64,000 bases of DNA from JAYPHU01 sp964611435. GTDB taxonomy: Bacteria; Pseudomonadota; Alphaproteobacteria; Rhodospirillales; UBA2165. The notes under the pieces are model-generated. The model did no database searches and was not told the DNA's origin. It saw only the letters and a program-made list of their open reading frames with translations. Both the position numbers and the translations under genes were made by a program. Below, piece by piece: positions 8,687 through 17,497 of the stretch; within the stretch, counting starts at the first letter, position 1, and the number at the start of each line of letters is the position of its first letter. The stretch covers positions 1-64,000 of the forward strand of contig CAZSXT010000017.1 in assembly GCA_964611435.1 (NCBI GenBank). Direction: 5' to 3'.

Positions 8687-9244
8687 ATGACCAACATGAC
8701 ACCGACCGAGGCGGACCTAGGCATCGCCGAAGATGAAAAAGTGCTCTGGCGCGGCAAGCCCGAGATTAAGGCCTATATTCGCCAGAGATATGTCAAAACC
8801 TCCATCATCGGCATTCTTGTCGTCGCTGTGATCGTGTTAGGCTTTGACGAGGTATTGTCCCGTCCCGATGAAGAAACCATCAATCTCTTCAGCCGGGATG
8901 GGGCGGTGGTTTTGGTTTCCACGGGCTTTATACTGTTCATGGGCCTGATTGCCGCGACCAGCGTGATCTGGGGCCGATATGAAGGCGCCGCGACGGACTA
9001 TGTCCTGACCGATCAGCGCCTGATAATCGCTAAGGGCTGGCCCAACGAAAAGCTCTTTGTCTATCCGCCCTACGCCATCGGCGGACTGAACGTGGAAAAA
9101 TCCAGAGACGGCACGGCGTCTTTGTACTTCCGGGATGAAACACCGATTTACCTTAAGGGCATTCACCGCAAGCGGGTCGGATTCGAAGGCATCCGCGACG
9201 TGGACGACGTCTACCGGCTCATCCACGAGAGTTTTTACGAGTGA
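8687..9244 (+). CDS. Membrane protein with bacterial PH-like domain
   Basis: 185 residues with two hydrophobic segments (about 39-52 and 74-96). These are followed by a C-terminal soluble domain containing TDYVLTDQRLIIAKG, the signature of bacterial PH-like (bPH) membrane proteins. The N-terminal LGIAEDEKVLWRGKP is also typical of that family. A second ATG three codons later (8696) is an equal start candidate. No function can be assigned. It is a single gene between the aminotransferase and the glnB leader. Confidence 0.6.
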   Translation: MTNMTPTEADLGIAEDEKVLWRGKPEIKAYIRQRYVKTSIIGILVVAVIVLGFDEVLSRPDEETINLFSRDGAVVLVSTGFILFMGLIAATSVIWGRYEGAATDYVLTDQRLIIAKGWPNEKLFVYPPYAIGGLNVEKSRDGTASLYFRDETPIYLKGIHRKRVGFEGIRDVDDVYRLIHESFYE

Positions 9245-9317
9245 GGGCTTTTTCCTGTCCGGCCAAGATAGGCTGACTTGCAGAGCTGCCGGTGCGGATA
9301 GCCGCCGGGTTGAGGCC

Positions 9318-9402
9318 GTTTATCTTTCGCGTCGCCCCCGAGTCTTGTACGCGGATTTATTCCGCGTATCCAACCAATGTCAGTTGGGGCCAAGTCTCGG
9401 GG
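9318..9402. repeat. Dispersed palindromic repeat, family 1, copy 2
   Basis: Same outer stem and flanks as the element at 7248-7308 (GTTTATCTT then GCGTCGCCCCCGAGT, and later GTCAGTTGGGGCCAAGTCTC). This copy carries an additional perfect hairpin, TACGCGGA (9348-9355) and TCCGCGTA (9361-9368) around loop TTTAT. It sits about 75 bases downstream of the PH-like gene. Confidence 0.7.
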
Positions 9403-9505
9403 CTTCATCGGCATGAGCTGAATGGTTCCTCGACAACTGCTTCGCAGGTCGGTGACGACGCGGTTTGTCAGTGGGAAGGTCATGAAGCCAATTTCCTCCC
9501 AATAA

Positions 9506-9521
9506 TTAGGCAAATGCCTAA
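9506..9521. promoter_or_regulatory. Perfect inverted repeat in the glnB leader
   Basis: TTAGGCA and TGCCTAA separated by AA, about 95 bases upstream of the sigma-54-type promoter. Its position suits an activator or repressor site for glnB-glnA, but it does not match the classical NtrC consensus. The rest of the stretch 9403-9614 holds no recognised gene. Confidence 0.35.
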
Positions 9522-9614
9522 ATGATGTGCATATTGAAATAGACCACACCGCTCTCCTCTCGACGCCACACCTATAACCCACTGCAATCATTATATTTTC
9601 TAATTCCTCCAGTT

Positions 9615-9630
9615 TGGCATGACTCCTGCG
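9615..9630 (+). promoter_or_regulatory. Candidate sigma-54 (-24/-12) promoter of glnB-glnA
   Basis: TGGCATGACTCCTGCG contains GG (9616-9617) and GC (9628-9629) exactly ten bases apart, the defining spacing of RpoN promoters, and lies 110 bases before glnB. Nitrogen-regulated glnBA operons commonly use such promoters with NtrC as activator. No convincing NtrC site was found. Confidence 0.6.
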
Positions 9631-9739
9631 ATAGGAAGGATGGCCAGACGGAGGAACAGCGGATCCGAACACCTCGGATGCGCTGGTTTGTCCGCCCGGC
9701 TGTTGCAACAACCATTTAGACGATCGGGAACACAATCCC

Positions 9740-10078
9740 ATGAAAAAAGTTGAAGCGATCATCAAGCCGTTCAAACTCGACGAGATTAAAGAAGCGCTGC
9801 AGGATATCGGCCTGCAGGGCATCACCGTCGTCGAGGCGAAGGGTTTCGGCCGTCAAAAAGGCCATACCGAACTTTACCGAGGCGCGGAATATGTCGTCGA
9901 CTTTCTGCCGAAGGTAAAAATTGAATTGGTGCTGGACGATTCCCAGCTAGACACCGCCGTCGAGGCCATTCAAAAGGCCGCCTATACCGGGCGCATCGGC
10001 GACGGCAAAATCTTCATTTCAACAATCGACGAAGCGATCCGCATCCGCACTGGAGAGCGGGGCGCCGAAGCGATTTAA
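9740..10078 (+). CDS. glnB: Nitrogen regulatory protein P-II
   Basis: 112 residues, the standard length. It signals nitrogen status by binding ATP/ADP and 2-oxoglutarate and by being uridylylated by GlnD. The T-loop is intact (GRQKGHTELYRGAEYVVDF), with the modified tyrosine at residue 51. The C-terminal signature TGRIGDGKIFI is also present. It lies 66 bases upstream of glnA, the usual alphaproteobacterial glnBA arrangement, which is why GlnB is preferred over GlnK; no amtB is nearby. Confidence 0.95.
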   Translation: MKKVEAIIKPFKLDEIKEALQDIGLQGITVVEAKGFGRQKGHTELYRGAEYVVDFLPKVKIELVLDDSQLDTAVEAIQKAAYTGRIGDGKIFISTIDEAIRIRTGERGAEAI

Positions 10079-10143
10079 GTCTCTACATATCCCCATCCGG
10101 CTAATCGAAATTCAGCCAATACACCAAAGAAAGGAAGCATATC

Positions 10144-11565
10144 ATGTCGTTGAATTGCAAAACCCCTGACGACGTCCAGAAAGCGGTCAAGGACAACGAT
10201 GTCCAACATGTTGACCTGCGCTTCACGGACCCTCGGGGCAAATGGCAACACCTGACGCAACTCTCCAAGACCATCGATGACGACGCCTTTAACGATGGCA
10301 TCTTTTTCGACGGCTCCTCCATCGCCGGCTGGAAGGCCATTAACGAATCCGACATGGCGCTGATCCCCGATCCGACCACCGCGACCATGGACCCGTTCAC
10401 GGCCCAGTCGACCATGATCTTGTACTGCGATGTACGCGATCCGATCACCGGCGAAGGCTATTCTCGGGATCCCCGGTCCACGGCCAAGCGCGCCGAAGCG
10501 TATCTGAAGAGCACCGGCATCGGCGACACCGCCTACTTCGGTCCGGAACCCGAATTCTTCGTATTTGATGACGTCCACTACGACGTCTCCATGGATCACA
10601 CATTCTACAAAGTCGATAGCGAGGAAGGCCCTTATAATTCCGGTACAGAGTTCGCCGACGGCAACATCGGTCACCGCCCCGGCGTTAAGGGCGGCTACTT
10701 CCCTGTCCCGCCGGTGGATTCCCTGCAAGATGTCCGCTCCGAGATGGTCACAACCATCGAAGCAATGGGCGTGGAGATGGAAAAACACCACCACGAGGTC
10801 GCACCGTCCCAACATGAACTGGGCATCAAGTTCGATACCCTGGTGCGCGGCGCCGACAATGTGCAGATCTATAAATACTGCGTGCACATGGTCGCCCACA
10901 TCTTTGGCAAGACGGCGACATTCATGCCGAAACCGATCGTCGGCGACAACGGCACCGGCATGCACACTCACCAATCGGTGTGGAAAGACGGCAAGCCGAC
11001 CTTCGCCGGTTCGGGCTATGCCGATCTGTCGGAAACGGCGTTGAACTACATCGGCGGCATCATCAAGCACGCCAAGGCCATCAACGCTTTCTCCAACCCC
11101 TCAACCAACAGCTACAAGCGGCTGATCCCAGGCTTTGAGGCGCCGGTGTTGCTGGCCTATTCAGCCCGGAACCGTTCCGCGTCCTGCCGAATTCCGTATT
11201 CCACCAGCCCCAACGGTAAGCGGGTGGAAATCCGGTTCCCGGACGCAACGGCAAACCCGTATCTCGCGTTCACCGCAATGCTGATGGCCGGGCTGGACGG
11301 TATCCAGAACAAGATCGATCCGGGCGACGCCATGGACAAGGATCTGTATGACCTGCCGCCGGAAGAGCTGCAGGGCGTGCCGACCGTCTGCGGCTCCCTG
11401 CGTGAGGCGCTGGACAGCCTAAGCGAAGACCGTGACTTCCTGAAAGCCGGCGATGTCATGACCGACGACCTGATCGACGGCTACATCGACCTGAAGATGG
11501 AAGAGGTCTACGCGCTGGAGCACACCACGCACCCGGTCGAATTCAAGATGTACTACTCTTCTTAA
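10144..11565 (+). CDS. glnA: Glutamine synthetase type I
   Basis: 473 residues. It condenses ammonium and glutamate with ATP in the cytosol as a dodecamer. The start is set by AAAGGAAG upstream of the ATG. Visible family markers are VDLRFTDPRGKWQH near the N-terminus, FFDGSSIAGW, the catalytic-core FGPEPEFFVFD, the HHHEVAPSQHE segment, the ATP-binding KPIVGDNGTGMHTHQS and NRSASCRIP. The adenylylation tyrosine is Tyr402 in KDLYDLPPEE, showing this is the adenylylatable GSI-beta form. It is cotranscribed with glnB and followed by a strong terminator. Confidence 0.97.
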   Translation: MSLNCKTPDDVQKAVKDNDVQHVDLRFTDPRGKWQHLTQLSKTIDDDAFNDGIFFDGSSIAGWKAINESDMALIPDPTTATMDPFTAQSTMILYCDVRDPITGEGYSRDPRSTAKRAEAYLKSTGIGDTAYFGPEPEFFVFDDVHYDVSMDHTFYKVDSEEGPYNSGTEFADGNIGHRPGVKGGYFPVPPVDSLQDVRSEMVTTIEAMGVEMEKHHHEVAPSQHELGIKFDTLVRGADNVQIYKYCVHMVAHIFGKTATFMPKPIVGDNGTGMHTHQSVWKDGKPTFAGSGYADLSETALNYIGGIIKHAKAINAFSNPSTNSYKRLIPGFEAPVLLAYSARNRSASCRIPYSTSPNGKRVEIRFPDATANPYLAFTAMLMAGLDGIQNKIDPGDAMDKDLYDLPPEELQGVPTVCGSLREALDSLSEDRDFLKAGDVMTDDLIDGYIDLKMEEVYALEHTTHPVEFKMYYSS

Positions 11566-11613
11566 AAAGACCGAGAGATTACCGGCCTCTATTTTAGAGC
11601 CGGATAGGGAAAA

Positions 11614-11639
11614 GGGCCGCTCCAAGCGGCCCTTTTTTC
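11614..11639 (+). terminator. Intrinsic terminator after glnA
   Basis: GGGCCGCT and AGCGGCCC form an eight-pair stem around loop CCA, followed by TTTTTT. A weaker hairpin (CCGG..CTCT / AGAG..CCGG) precedes it at 11582-11603. Confidence 0.93.
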
Positions 11640-11726
11640 ATGTCCCCGAATAAGCAATCCCCTCCCCCTTAATGAGGAAGGGGGCGGAGTTCGGGTCACC
11701 CGGACGACGCGGGAGGGGGTGGAAAA

Positions 11727-11854
11727 ACGTGGGTACGCGGATCATACCCGGAACAAGTCCGGGCACAGGCTCCTGGTCCGCGCATGACTATGAAAGAACG
11801 CCTCAAAATCTAGTCATCCACGGGCCGGCGAAACCGTGACCCGTGGACCCATTT
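11727..11854. repeat. Dispersed palindromic repeat, family 2, copy A
   Basis: Two modules: ACGTGGGTACGCGGATCA (11727-11744) through GGTCCGCGCATGAC (11775-11788), with an inner CCCGGAACAAGTCCGGG hairpin, followed by GTCATCCACGGG (11813-11824) through CCGTGGACCCATTT. The same two modules occur in the opposite order at 42061-42139. Together they fill most of the gap between glnA and the CoA ligase. Confidence 0.65.
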
Positions 11855-11857
11855 TAT

Positions 11858-13267
11858 TTACCCCCGCTCGTCCCGCACCCGTTTCGCCTTGAACTCGGTC
11901 TTCGGCAAAGTGCCGGGCGAGAGGATGTGCACGTCCGCGCGGATTTCACAACGTGATCGAATTTCGCTGGCCACCTGTTCGCTGACATCGTCGGTGTGTT
12001 CTACCTGGACGGTCATGATATCGAGCCCATCTTTGTTGGTGGTGAGCACGATCTCGTATTCATCGCCGACGCCGGGCACGGCGCGCACGGCCTCTTCAAT
12101 CTGGTCCGGATACATTTTAATGCCCCTGAGGTTCAACAAATCATCCGCCCGGCCAGAGAAGGACCCCAGCGCGCGGACATGGGTCCGGCCGCAGCCGCAT
12201 TTCTCCGTCGTATAGGTCGTGTAATCGCCAACCAGAAACCTGAGTTGCGGCGAGCTTTCCGAATTCAGGCAAGTACAGACTGTCAGGCCACGCTCCCCCT
12301 CTTCCACGATCTTCTTGGAGTCCGCATCCACTAGCTCCCAAATCTGGATGTCTTCCATCAGATGGGTGGCCACTTCGCCGTCATCGGTGATCGTGTGAGA
12401 GCAGGAATAGCCGCCGCAATGTGGCGAGGCCTCGGTACAGCCGTAGAACTCTACCATCTTGGCGTCCCACAAGCTTTCCAGCCGGTTGCGGGTGTTCATG
12501 ATGCCGGTGCCGGGCTCGCCCCCGACCAGCATCATCCGGACACTGCTGGCGGCTGGATCCAGGCCGATATCTTCCATCACCCGGCCCAGATGCAGGGCGT
12601 ACGACGTCGTGCCGACGATCACCGTCGGTTTAAACCGCTCCACCATGCGGGCGCGCATTTCCCCGGTCATACCGCCCCCTGGGATGGTTGCCACGTTCAT
12701 CTTGGCGAGGCCGAACTGCACCCCCCAGGCGAACACGTGAGGCCCATAACCGGAACAGATCAGCACACAATCATCGGGACGGATGCCGAAGGAATGCATG
12801 GCCCGCGCATTGGCCCAGGCCCATAGCTCCCGGTCGATCTGTGAATATCGAAACACCCGCGGCGTGCCGGTGGACCCCGACGAGGAAAAGATCATCCAGC
12901 CGCGCTCTGCCCACAGATCATCACCATGGGTGGTGTAGCTTCCATAGGGTGGATCGGCTTCCACATCCGCCATCATCTCGGACTTGTCGATCACCGGCCA
13001 TTTGGAGAGATCATCAACGGTTTGAATATCCGTCGGCGCCAGCCCCAGTTTGTCGAAACGTTTCCGGTAGAACTCGCTATTTTCGTAAAGGAAGGGCGTA
13101 ACGGCGGCGAGCTTCTCGTTTTGGACGGAAATCAGCTCGTCCCGACTCAACGTTTCCAGAGCCGGCGACCAAATCTCGGCGGAGCCCGGCGCGTCCGGAT
13201 CGTGTTTGAACTTATCCAGTGTCTCCAGCCATTTGACGCGGGTCTGATCGGCGCGGAATTCGGTCAT
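11858..13267 (-). CDS. Phenylacetate-CoA ligase-family AMP-forming ligase (PaaK-like)
   Basis: 469 residues from the ATG at 13267, which has GGGGAG upstream; a longer in-frame extension to 13471 would run across the divergent gene and is rejected. The adenylation P-loop reads FSSSGSTGTPRVFRYSQ, with later MVEFYGCTEASPHCGG (the A5-like motif) and a C-terminal domain with GRADDLLNLRGIKMYPDQIEEA. These enzymes activate aromatic or other carboxylates to CoA thioesters through acyl-adenylates. Clustered cysteines (CSHTIT, TEKCGCGRTH) suggest a bound metal, as seen in some family members. The substrate is unknown. It is divergently transcribed from a MetE-like gene. Confidence 0.8.
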   Translation of the reverse strand: MTEFRADQTRVKWLETLDKFKHDPDAPGSAEIWSPALETLSRDELISVQNEKLAAVTPFLYENSEFYRKRFDKLGLAPTDIQTVDDLSKWPVIDKSEMMADVEADPPYGSYTTHGDDLWAERGWMIFSSSGSTGTPRVFRYSQIDRELWAWANARAMHSFGIRPDDCVLICSGYGPHVFAWGVQFGLAKMNVATIPGGGMTGEMRARMVERFKPTVIVGTTSYALHLGRVMEDIGLDPAASSVRMMLVGGEPGTGIMNTRNRLESLWDAKMVEFYGCTEASPHCGGYSCSHTITDDGEVATHLMEDIQIWELVDADSKKIVEEGERGLTVCTCLNSESSPQLRFLVGDYTTYTTEKCGCGRTHVRALGSFSGRADDLLNLRGIKMYPDQIEEAVRAVPGVGDEYEIVLTTNKDGLDIMTVQVEHTDDVSEQVASEIRSRCEIRADVHILSPGTLPKTEFKAKRVRDERG

Positions 13268-13378
13268 AATTGCTCCCCTGCTCCCCGGCTCCAAGTCCGT
13301 CCGGGTTCTGTTTGACTCATCCGGCCAAATTGTAGAAACCGAAACCAGACAAGACAACAAGCGAGCAGGATCAGAACC

Positions 13379-14491
13379 ATGGCGGAACGCAGCAAACCCC
13401 CTTTCCGGGCCGATCATGTGGGCAGCCTTTTGCGCCCCAAGACGATTACCGACGGTTTTAAGAAACTCCATACCGGGGAGATCGACCAGGCGGAATTCAC
13501 CGCCATTCAGGACACCGCCATCGACGAGGTGATCAAGCTGCAGGAAGACGTGGGGCTGAAGTCAGTTACCGACGGGGAATTCCGCCGCGCCTCATATTGG
13601 TCAACCTTCGTGGAGCGGGTAGATGGTTTGGATATCAGCCAATCCCTTTTCACCTTCACCGACGATGACCGCAACGAAAACAACTTCACCGCACCCATTG
13701 TCACCGGCAAGGTCGGCCGTAGCCAATCCATCGCGGGCGACGAGTTCGCTTATCTTAAGGACCGCACCAAACAGACGCCAAAAACCACCATCGTCTCGCC
13801 GCCGACAATGCACTTGTTCCGCATGAACGAAACGATCCAAACCGATGCCTATCCGGACACCGCATCGTATTTCACCGACCTGGCAGCCGTATTCCGCGAA
13901 GAGATCAAGGCTTTGGCGGACGCCGGCTGCACCTATGTCCAGCTGGACGATGTGCCGGTGCCCATGCTGTGCGATCCCAAGGTGCAGGACAAAGTCCGCG
14001 CCCAGGGCATCGATCCGGATCAGCTGATGATCGACTATATCGATCTGTTCAATGACTGCCTGCGGGACCGGCCGGCGTCGGTCACGGCCGCTGTGCATAT
14101 GTGCCGTGGCAATTATAAAGGCCGGTTCCTGTCGGAAGGCGGGTACGAGACTTTCGCCGAAAAGTTCTTCAACGATATGGACGTGGATGCGTTCTTCCTG
14201 GAGTACGACTCGCCGCGTTCAGGCGATTTTGAGCCGCTGAAGTATGTCCCAAAGGATAAAATCGTGGTGCTCGGCATCGTCTCCAGCAAAACGCCGGAAA
14301 TGGAATCCGCCGATGATCTCAAGCGCCGCATCGATGACGCCGCACAATTTATCGACCTGGATCAGCTCTGCCTGAGCCCCCAATGCGGGTTCGCCAGCAC
14401 CGTCGCCGGCAACCCGGTCACGGTGGATGTGGAGAAAGCAAAACTGGCCCGCATCGTCGAGGTGGCCGAAGACGTGTGGGGATCGGCGTAA
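13379..14491 (+). CDS. Cobalamin-independent methionine synthase C-terminal-domain protein (MetE-like)
   Basis: 370 residues, equivalent to the catalytic C-terminal half of MetE. It opens with PFRADHVGSLLRP (the substrate-binding HxGS motif). It has VQLDDVPVPMLCDP and AAVHMCRGNYKGRF (a His-x-Cys zinc-ligand pair) and ends with LCLSPQCGFASTVAGNP (the second Cys). The zinc site therefore looks intact. Stand-alone versions often act on xenobiotic or small-molecule methyl groups rather than making methionine, because the folate-binding N-terminal half is absent. Its divergent CoA ligase neighbour hints at a catabolic role. Confidence 0.8.
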   Translation: MAERSKPPFRADHVGSLLRPKTITDGFKKLHTGEIDQAEFTAIQDTAIDEVIKLQEDVGLKSVTDGEFRRASYWSTFVERVDGLDISQSLFTFTDDDRNENNFTAPIVTGKVGRSQSIAGDEFAYLKDRTKQTPKTTIVSPPTMHLFRMNETIQTDAYPDTASYFTDLAAVFREEIKALADAGCTYVQLDDVPVPMLCDPKVQDKVRAQGIDPDQLMIDYIDLFNDCLRDRPASVTAAVHMCRGNYKGRFLSEGGYETFAEKFFNDMDVDAFFLEYDSPRSGDFEPLKYVPKDKIVVLGIVSSKTPEMESADDLKRRIDDAAQFIDLDQLCLSPQCGFASTVAGNPVTVDVEKAKLARIVEVAEDVWGSA

Positions 14492-14502
14492 CCGCCCATC
14501 GC

Positions 14503-14991
14503 ATGCTCTATTTCGCCTATGGCTCCAATATGGATCCCCGGCAGTTCCGCCGCCGATGCCCGCGCGCGCGGTTTGTGACCATCGCCAGAGCCGAAGGGTA
14601 CCGCCTCGACTTTACGTTGCGATCAAAACGCCGTCGTTGCGGGGTGGCCAACATCGTCCCGAATGATATGGACGAGACCAAGAATGACGACGTTTGGGGC
14701 ATCGTCTACCGAATGCTTCACCCGCGCGATATTGCTACCCTGGACGCAGCGGAAGGGTTTCGCGGACCCGACCAGCGCGTCAACCGCTATGATCGGGGGC
14801 CATTGACCGTTCTGACACCTGAAGGTGCGACCTGTTTCACCGACACCTATTTCGGCGTGATTGAAAGCGCACCTCCCCCCAGTCGCGCCTATCTGGGGCA
14901 AATGATCTTCGGCGCGGAGTATTGGGGATTGCCGGAAGACTACCGGATAAAATTGCGCCAAATCCACAATAGTCTAGCCCCCGGACGATAG
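14503..14991 (+). CDS. Gamma-glutamylcyclotransferase-family protein
   Basis: 162 residues starting MLYFAYGSNMDPRQFRRRC, the diagnostic N-terminal YGSN loop of the GGCT fold. DAAEGFRGPDQRVNRY carries the conserved Glu in the position of the catalytic acid. The ATG at 14503 begins the fold directly, so the in-frame extension back into the MetE-like gene is rejected. It starts 11 bases after that gene's stop and is probably cotranscribed. Family members cleave gamma-glutamyl amines or peptides to 5-oxoproline; the specific substrate is not evident. Confidence 0.75.
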   Translation: MLYFAYGSNMDPRQFRRRCPRARFVTIARAEGYRLDFTLRSKRRRCGVANIVPNDMDETKNDDVWGIVYRMLHPRDIATLDAAEGFRGPDQRVNRYDRGPLTVLTPEGATCFTDTYFGVIESAPPPSRAYLGQMIFGAEYWGLPEDYRIKLRQIHNSLAPGR

Positions 14992-15086
14992 CGGCCCTGC
15001 GTTTTCCGGGTTTGCATCCATGCCCGCGAGAGAGTAGTTCTGATCGGCCCCATTCGGCCCGTTTCCTAACCTAAAACTCGGTCTAG

Positions 15087-16298
15087 ATGTCTGATAGCGC
15101 ATTCTTTTGGCGGACTTTTTTCGTCCTGAGCGGCCTGACCATTATGGGCCCGCTGGCGCTCGATTCTTTCCTGCCGGCCATGGGCGATTTAGCCACGGGC
15201 GTCAATGCGGATATGGGCTCCGTCTTGATCACCTTGTCCATGATTCAGATCGGCAACGCCACCGGACAGATCATCTATGGCCCCCTTTCCGATCGCTTCG
15301 GCCGGCGGCCGATAATCCTGTTCGGCATGGGGCTTTATGTGTGCGCCGCCGCGGGCTCTATCTTCATCACCAGCATCGAACCTCTCTTCGTCCTCCGGTT
15401 CCTGCAGGGTTCCGCCATTGCCTCGACGATGATCATCCTCCGCGCCGTGGTGAGGGACCTGTTTAACGTCCATGACGGCGCGAGGATGTACGCCTATCTC
15501 TACATGACCCTGGCAGCGATGCCCCTTTTCGGGCCGATCATCGGCGGCTACCTCACGGAGACCTTCGGATGGCGGTCGGTCTTTATCTTTATGACCTGCG
15601 TCAGCGGCATTGTTCTATTAGCTCTCATCGCCTTCCTGAAGGAAAGTCTGTCCGAAAAAGACCACCGCGCCATGACGCCCAGCGTCCTGGCGATAAGTTT
15701 CGCAGAAATCATCCGGGACCGCACTTTCGTCGCCTTCCTGCTGTGCGGCATGGGCAACTACGGTGCGCTTTTTGCCGTCCTGGCCGGTCTGGCCCCGGTC
15801 ATGGTCGGCTTCATGGGCGAGACGCCGACGGTGTTCGGGTTCCAGTTTTCGGCCATAATGTTGGCCCACTTCATCGCCGCCTTGTTCGCCGGCAAGTTAC
15901 TAAGGGCGATGGGCATCAAGAAAATCCTCCTATTGTCGGGGAGCCTCTGCACGATCGGCGGTGTCTCGTTATTCGGTTTTGCGATTTTCGATATTGCAAC
16001 ACGAGAAACGATCCTGATCCCCACCGGCGTTTTCATGATTGGCTTTGCCTTCTTTATGTCGCCAATGACCGCCGGCGCGCTATCGAACTTCCCACATATG
16101 GCCGGACGCGCGGCATCCCTTTTGGGGTTTCTCCAGCAAGGTTTTGCCGCCGTCATCACCTTTACCCTGGGCGTGTTCGAGAACGGCACACAGATGCCAA
16201 TGGTGCTGGCCTTATCGACGTGCTCGGTTCTGGGCTTCATCGCTTATCTGACCCTGGTGCGGACCGCGCCGTTGCGTGAAGAAGCGCCGGTTCCGTGA
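15087..16298 (+). CDS. MFS exporter, Bcr/CflA type (1 of 3)
   Basis: 403 residues with twelve predicted membrane segments. The N-terminal signature GPLALDSFLPAMGDLA (helix 1) and GQIIYGPLSDRFGRRPIILFG (motif A in the loop between helices 2 and 3) are those of the Bcr/CflA drug-resistance subfamily of proton-driven exporters. FLQGSAIASTMIILRAVVRD corresponds to the motif around helix 4. It overlaps the next, homologous gene by four bases. The substrate cannot be predicted. Confidence 0.85.
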   Translation: MSDSAFFWRTFFVLSGLTIMGPLALDSFLPAMGDLATGVNADMGSVLITLSMIQIGNATGQIIYGPLSDRFGRRPIILFGMGLYVCAAAGSIFITSIEPLFVLRFLQGSAIASTMIILRAVVRDLFNVHDGARMYAYLYMTLAAMPLFGPIIGGYLTETFGWRSVFIFMTCVSGIVLLALIAFLKESLSEKDHRAMTPSVLAISFAEIIRDRTFVAFLLCGMGNYGALFAVLAGLAPVMVGFMGETPTVFGFQFSAIMLAHFIAALFAGKLLRAMGIKKILLLSGSLCTIGGVSLFGFAIFDIATRETILIPTGVFMIGFAFFMSPMTAGALSNFPHMAGRAASLLGFLQQGFAAVITFTLGVFENGTQMPMVLALSTCSVLGFIAYLTLVRTAPLREEAPVP

Positions 16299-17497
16299 GC
16301 GGAACCGTCCGTCAGCCGTATCTATTGGTCGCCTGCCTGCTGGGCGGATTGGCCATGGCGGGCCCGATGTCGATCGATGTCTTTGTGCCGGCGATACCGG
16401 CCATCGCCACGGAACTGGGTATCGGCATCGGCCATGTGGAACTGAGCCTCACCGCTATATTCCTGGGCACAGCCTTGGGTCAAATCATTTACGGTCCCCT
16501 TTCCGACCGGTTCGGCCGAAAGCCCGTGGCCTTGATCTCGTTCACCTTGTTCTTGATCTCCGCCATTGGTGTGGCCTTGGCCGATTCCTTGGGCCCCCTG
16601 ATTTTCTGGCGGTTTATTCAAGGCCTTGTAGCCGCGGCGGGACGTATCCTCGGCAACGCCGCCGCCCGGGATCAATACGAGAAAGAGCAATTGGGCCGGC
16701 TGGTCTCGCTCATCTTTATCGTTAGCATATCAAGTTCCGTCTTCATGCCGCTGATCGGCGGCTATGTAGCGGAAAATCATAGTTGGCGGTGGATATTCTA
16801 TATCATGGCGGGTTATGCTGGGATTCTGATCCTGGCGGTGCTGTTTTTCTTCAAAGAAACCCTGCCAGAGAAAGACCCCCGCGCTATTAACCCCTTCTCC
16901 ATGGCGGTCAATTTTGCGCGGATCGTCAAGAACAAGGACTTTCTCTACAACATGTTTTGCGGCGGTTTTGCGGTCAGCGGGTTTACGGCGTTCCTGACAG
17001 CATCGGCTGGCGTCTCCAAAACCGTGTTCGATATTTCGCCGCAGACCTATTCCTATTTCTTCTCCGGCGCGGTGCTGGTGCTCCTGTTGACCAACATCTA
17101 CTGCAGCCGCACCGTAGAACGCACCGGTCTCGTACCCCTGATGACGGCGGGCGCAGTGATACAACTCGCCGGCGGCTTGGCCATGCTCTACTTCGCGCTG
17201 CAACAGTCCACCAATCCGTGGACCGTGTTTGCGCCAATGACCATCTACCTGATGGGCTTTGCGTTGATCTATGCGCAGGCCGTCGCCGGGGCCATGTCGC
17301 CGTTCGGACGTAACGCCGGCGCGGCCTCTTCCCTATTGGGGTTTCTGCAGTTCACCTTGGGCGCGGTTGTCTCTGCCTTACTTGCGATCTTTGTTGATGG
17401 AACGGCGCGTCCGATGGCCATCGCCGTCGCCGTCTCGGGCGCCGGCGCCGCTCTCTCGCTCATCATCTATCTGCGTCACCGGCGGCGCAGCACATGA
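16295..17497 (+). CDS. MFS exporter, Bcr/CflA type (2 of 3)
   Basis: 400 residues, GTG start inside the end of the preceding gene. It shares the same landmarks (GPMSIDVFVPAIPAIATELG, GPLSDRFGRKPVALIS, GRILGNAAARDQYEKE) and twelve membrane segments. It resembles the third paralogue more than the first around helix 4 (FIQGLVAAAGRILGNA compared with FLQGMGAACGRILAMA). The coupled arrangement means all three are made together. Confidence 0.85.
   Translation: MSGTVRQPYLLVACLLGGLAMAGPMSIDVFVPAIPAIATELGIGIGHVELSLTAIFLGTALGQIIYGPLSDRFGRKPVALISFTLFLISAIGVALADSLGPLIFWRFIQGLVAAAGRILGNAAARDQYEKEQLGRLVSLIFIVSISSSVFMPLIGGYVAENHSWRWIFYIMAGYAGILILAVLFFFKETLPEKDPRAINPFSMAVNFARIVKNKDFLYNMFCGGFAVSGFTAFLTASAGVSKTVFDISPQTYSYFFSGAVLVLLLTNIYCSRTVERTGLVPLMTAGAVIQLAGGLAMLYFALQQSTNPWTVFAPMTIYLMGFALIYAQAVAGAMSPFGRNAGAASSLLGFLQFTLGAVVSALLAIFVDGTARPMAIAVAVSGAGAALSLIIYLRHRRRST

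Noticed and set aside
10075..11070. A 331-codon open frame antisense to glnA
   Set aside because: It is a GC-rich shadow of glnA with no recognisable motif or ribosome binding site.
13268..13471. N-terminal extension of the CoA ligase
   Set aside because: A good ribosome binding site precedes the ATG at 13267, and the extension overlaps the MetE-like gene.
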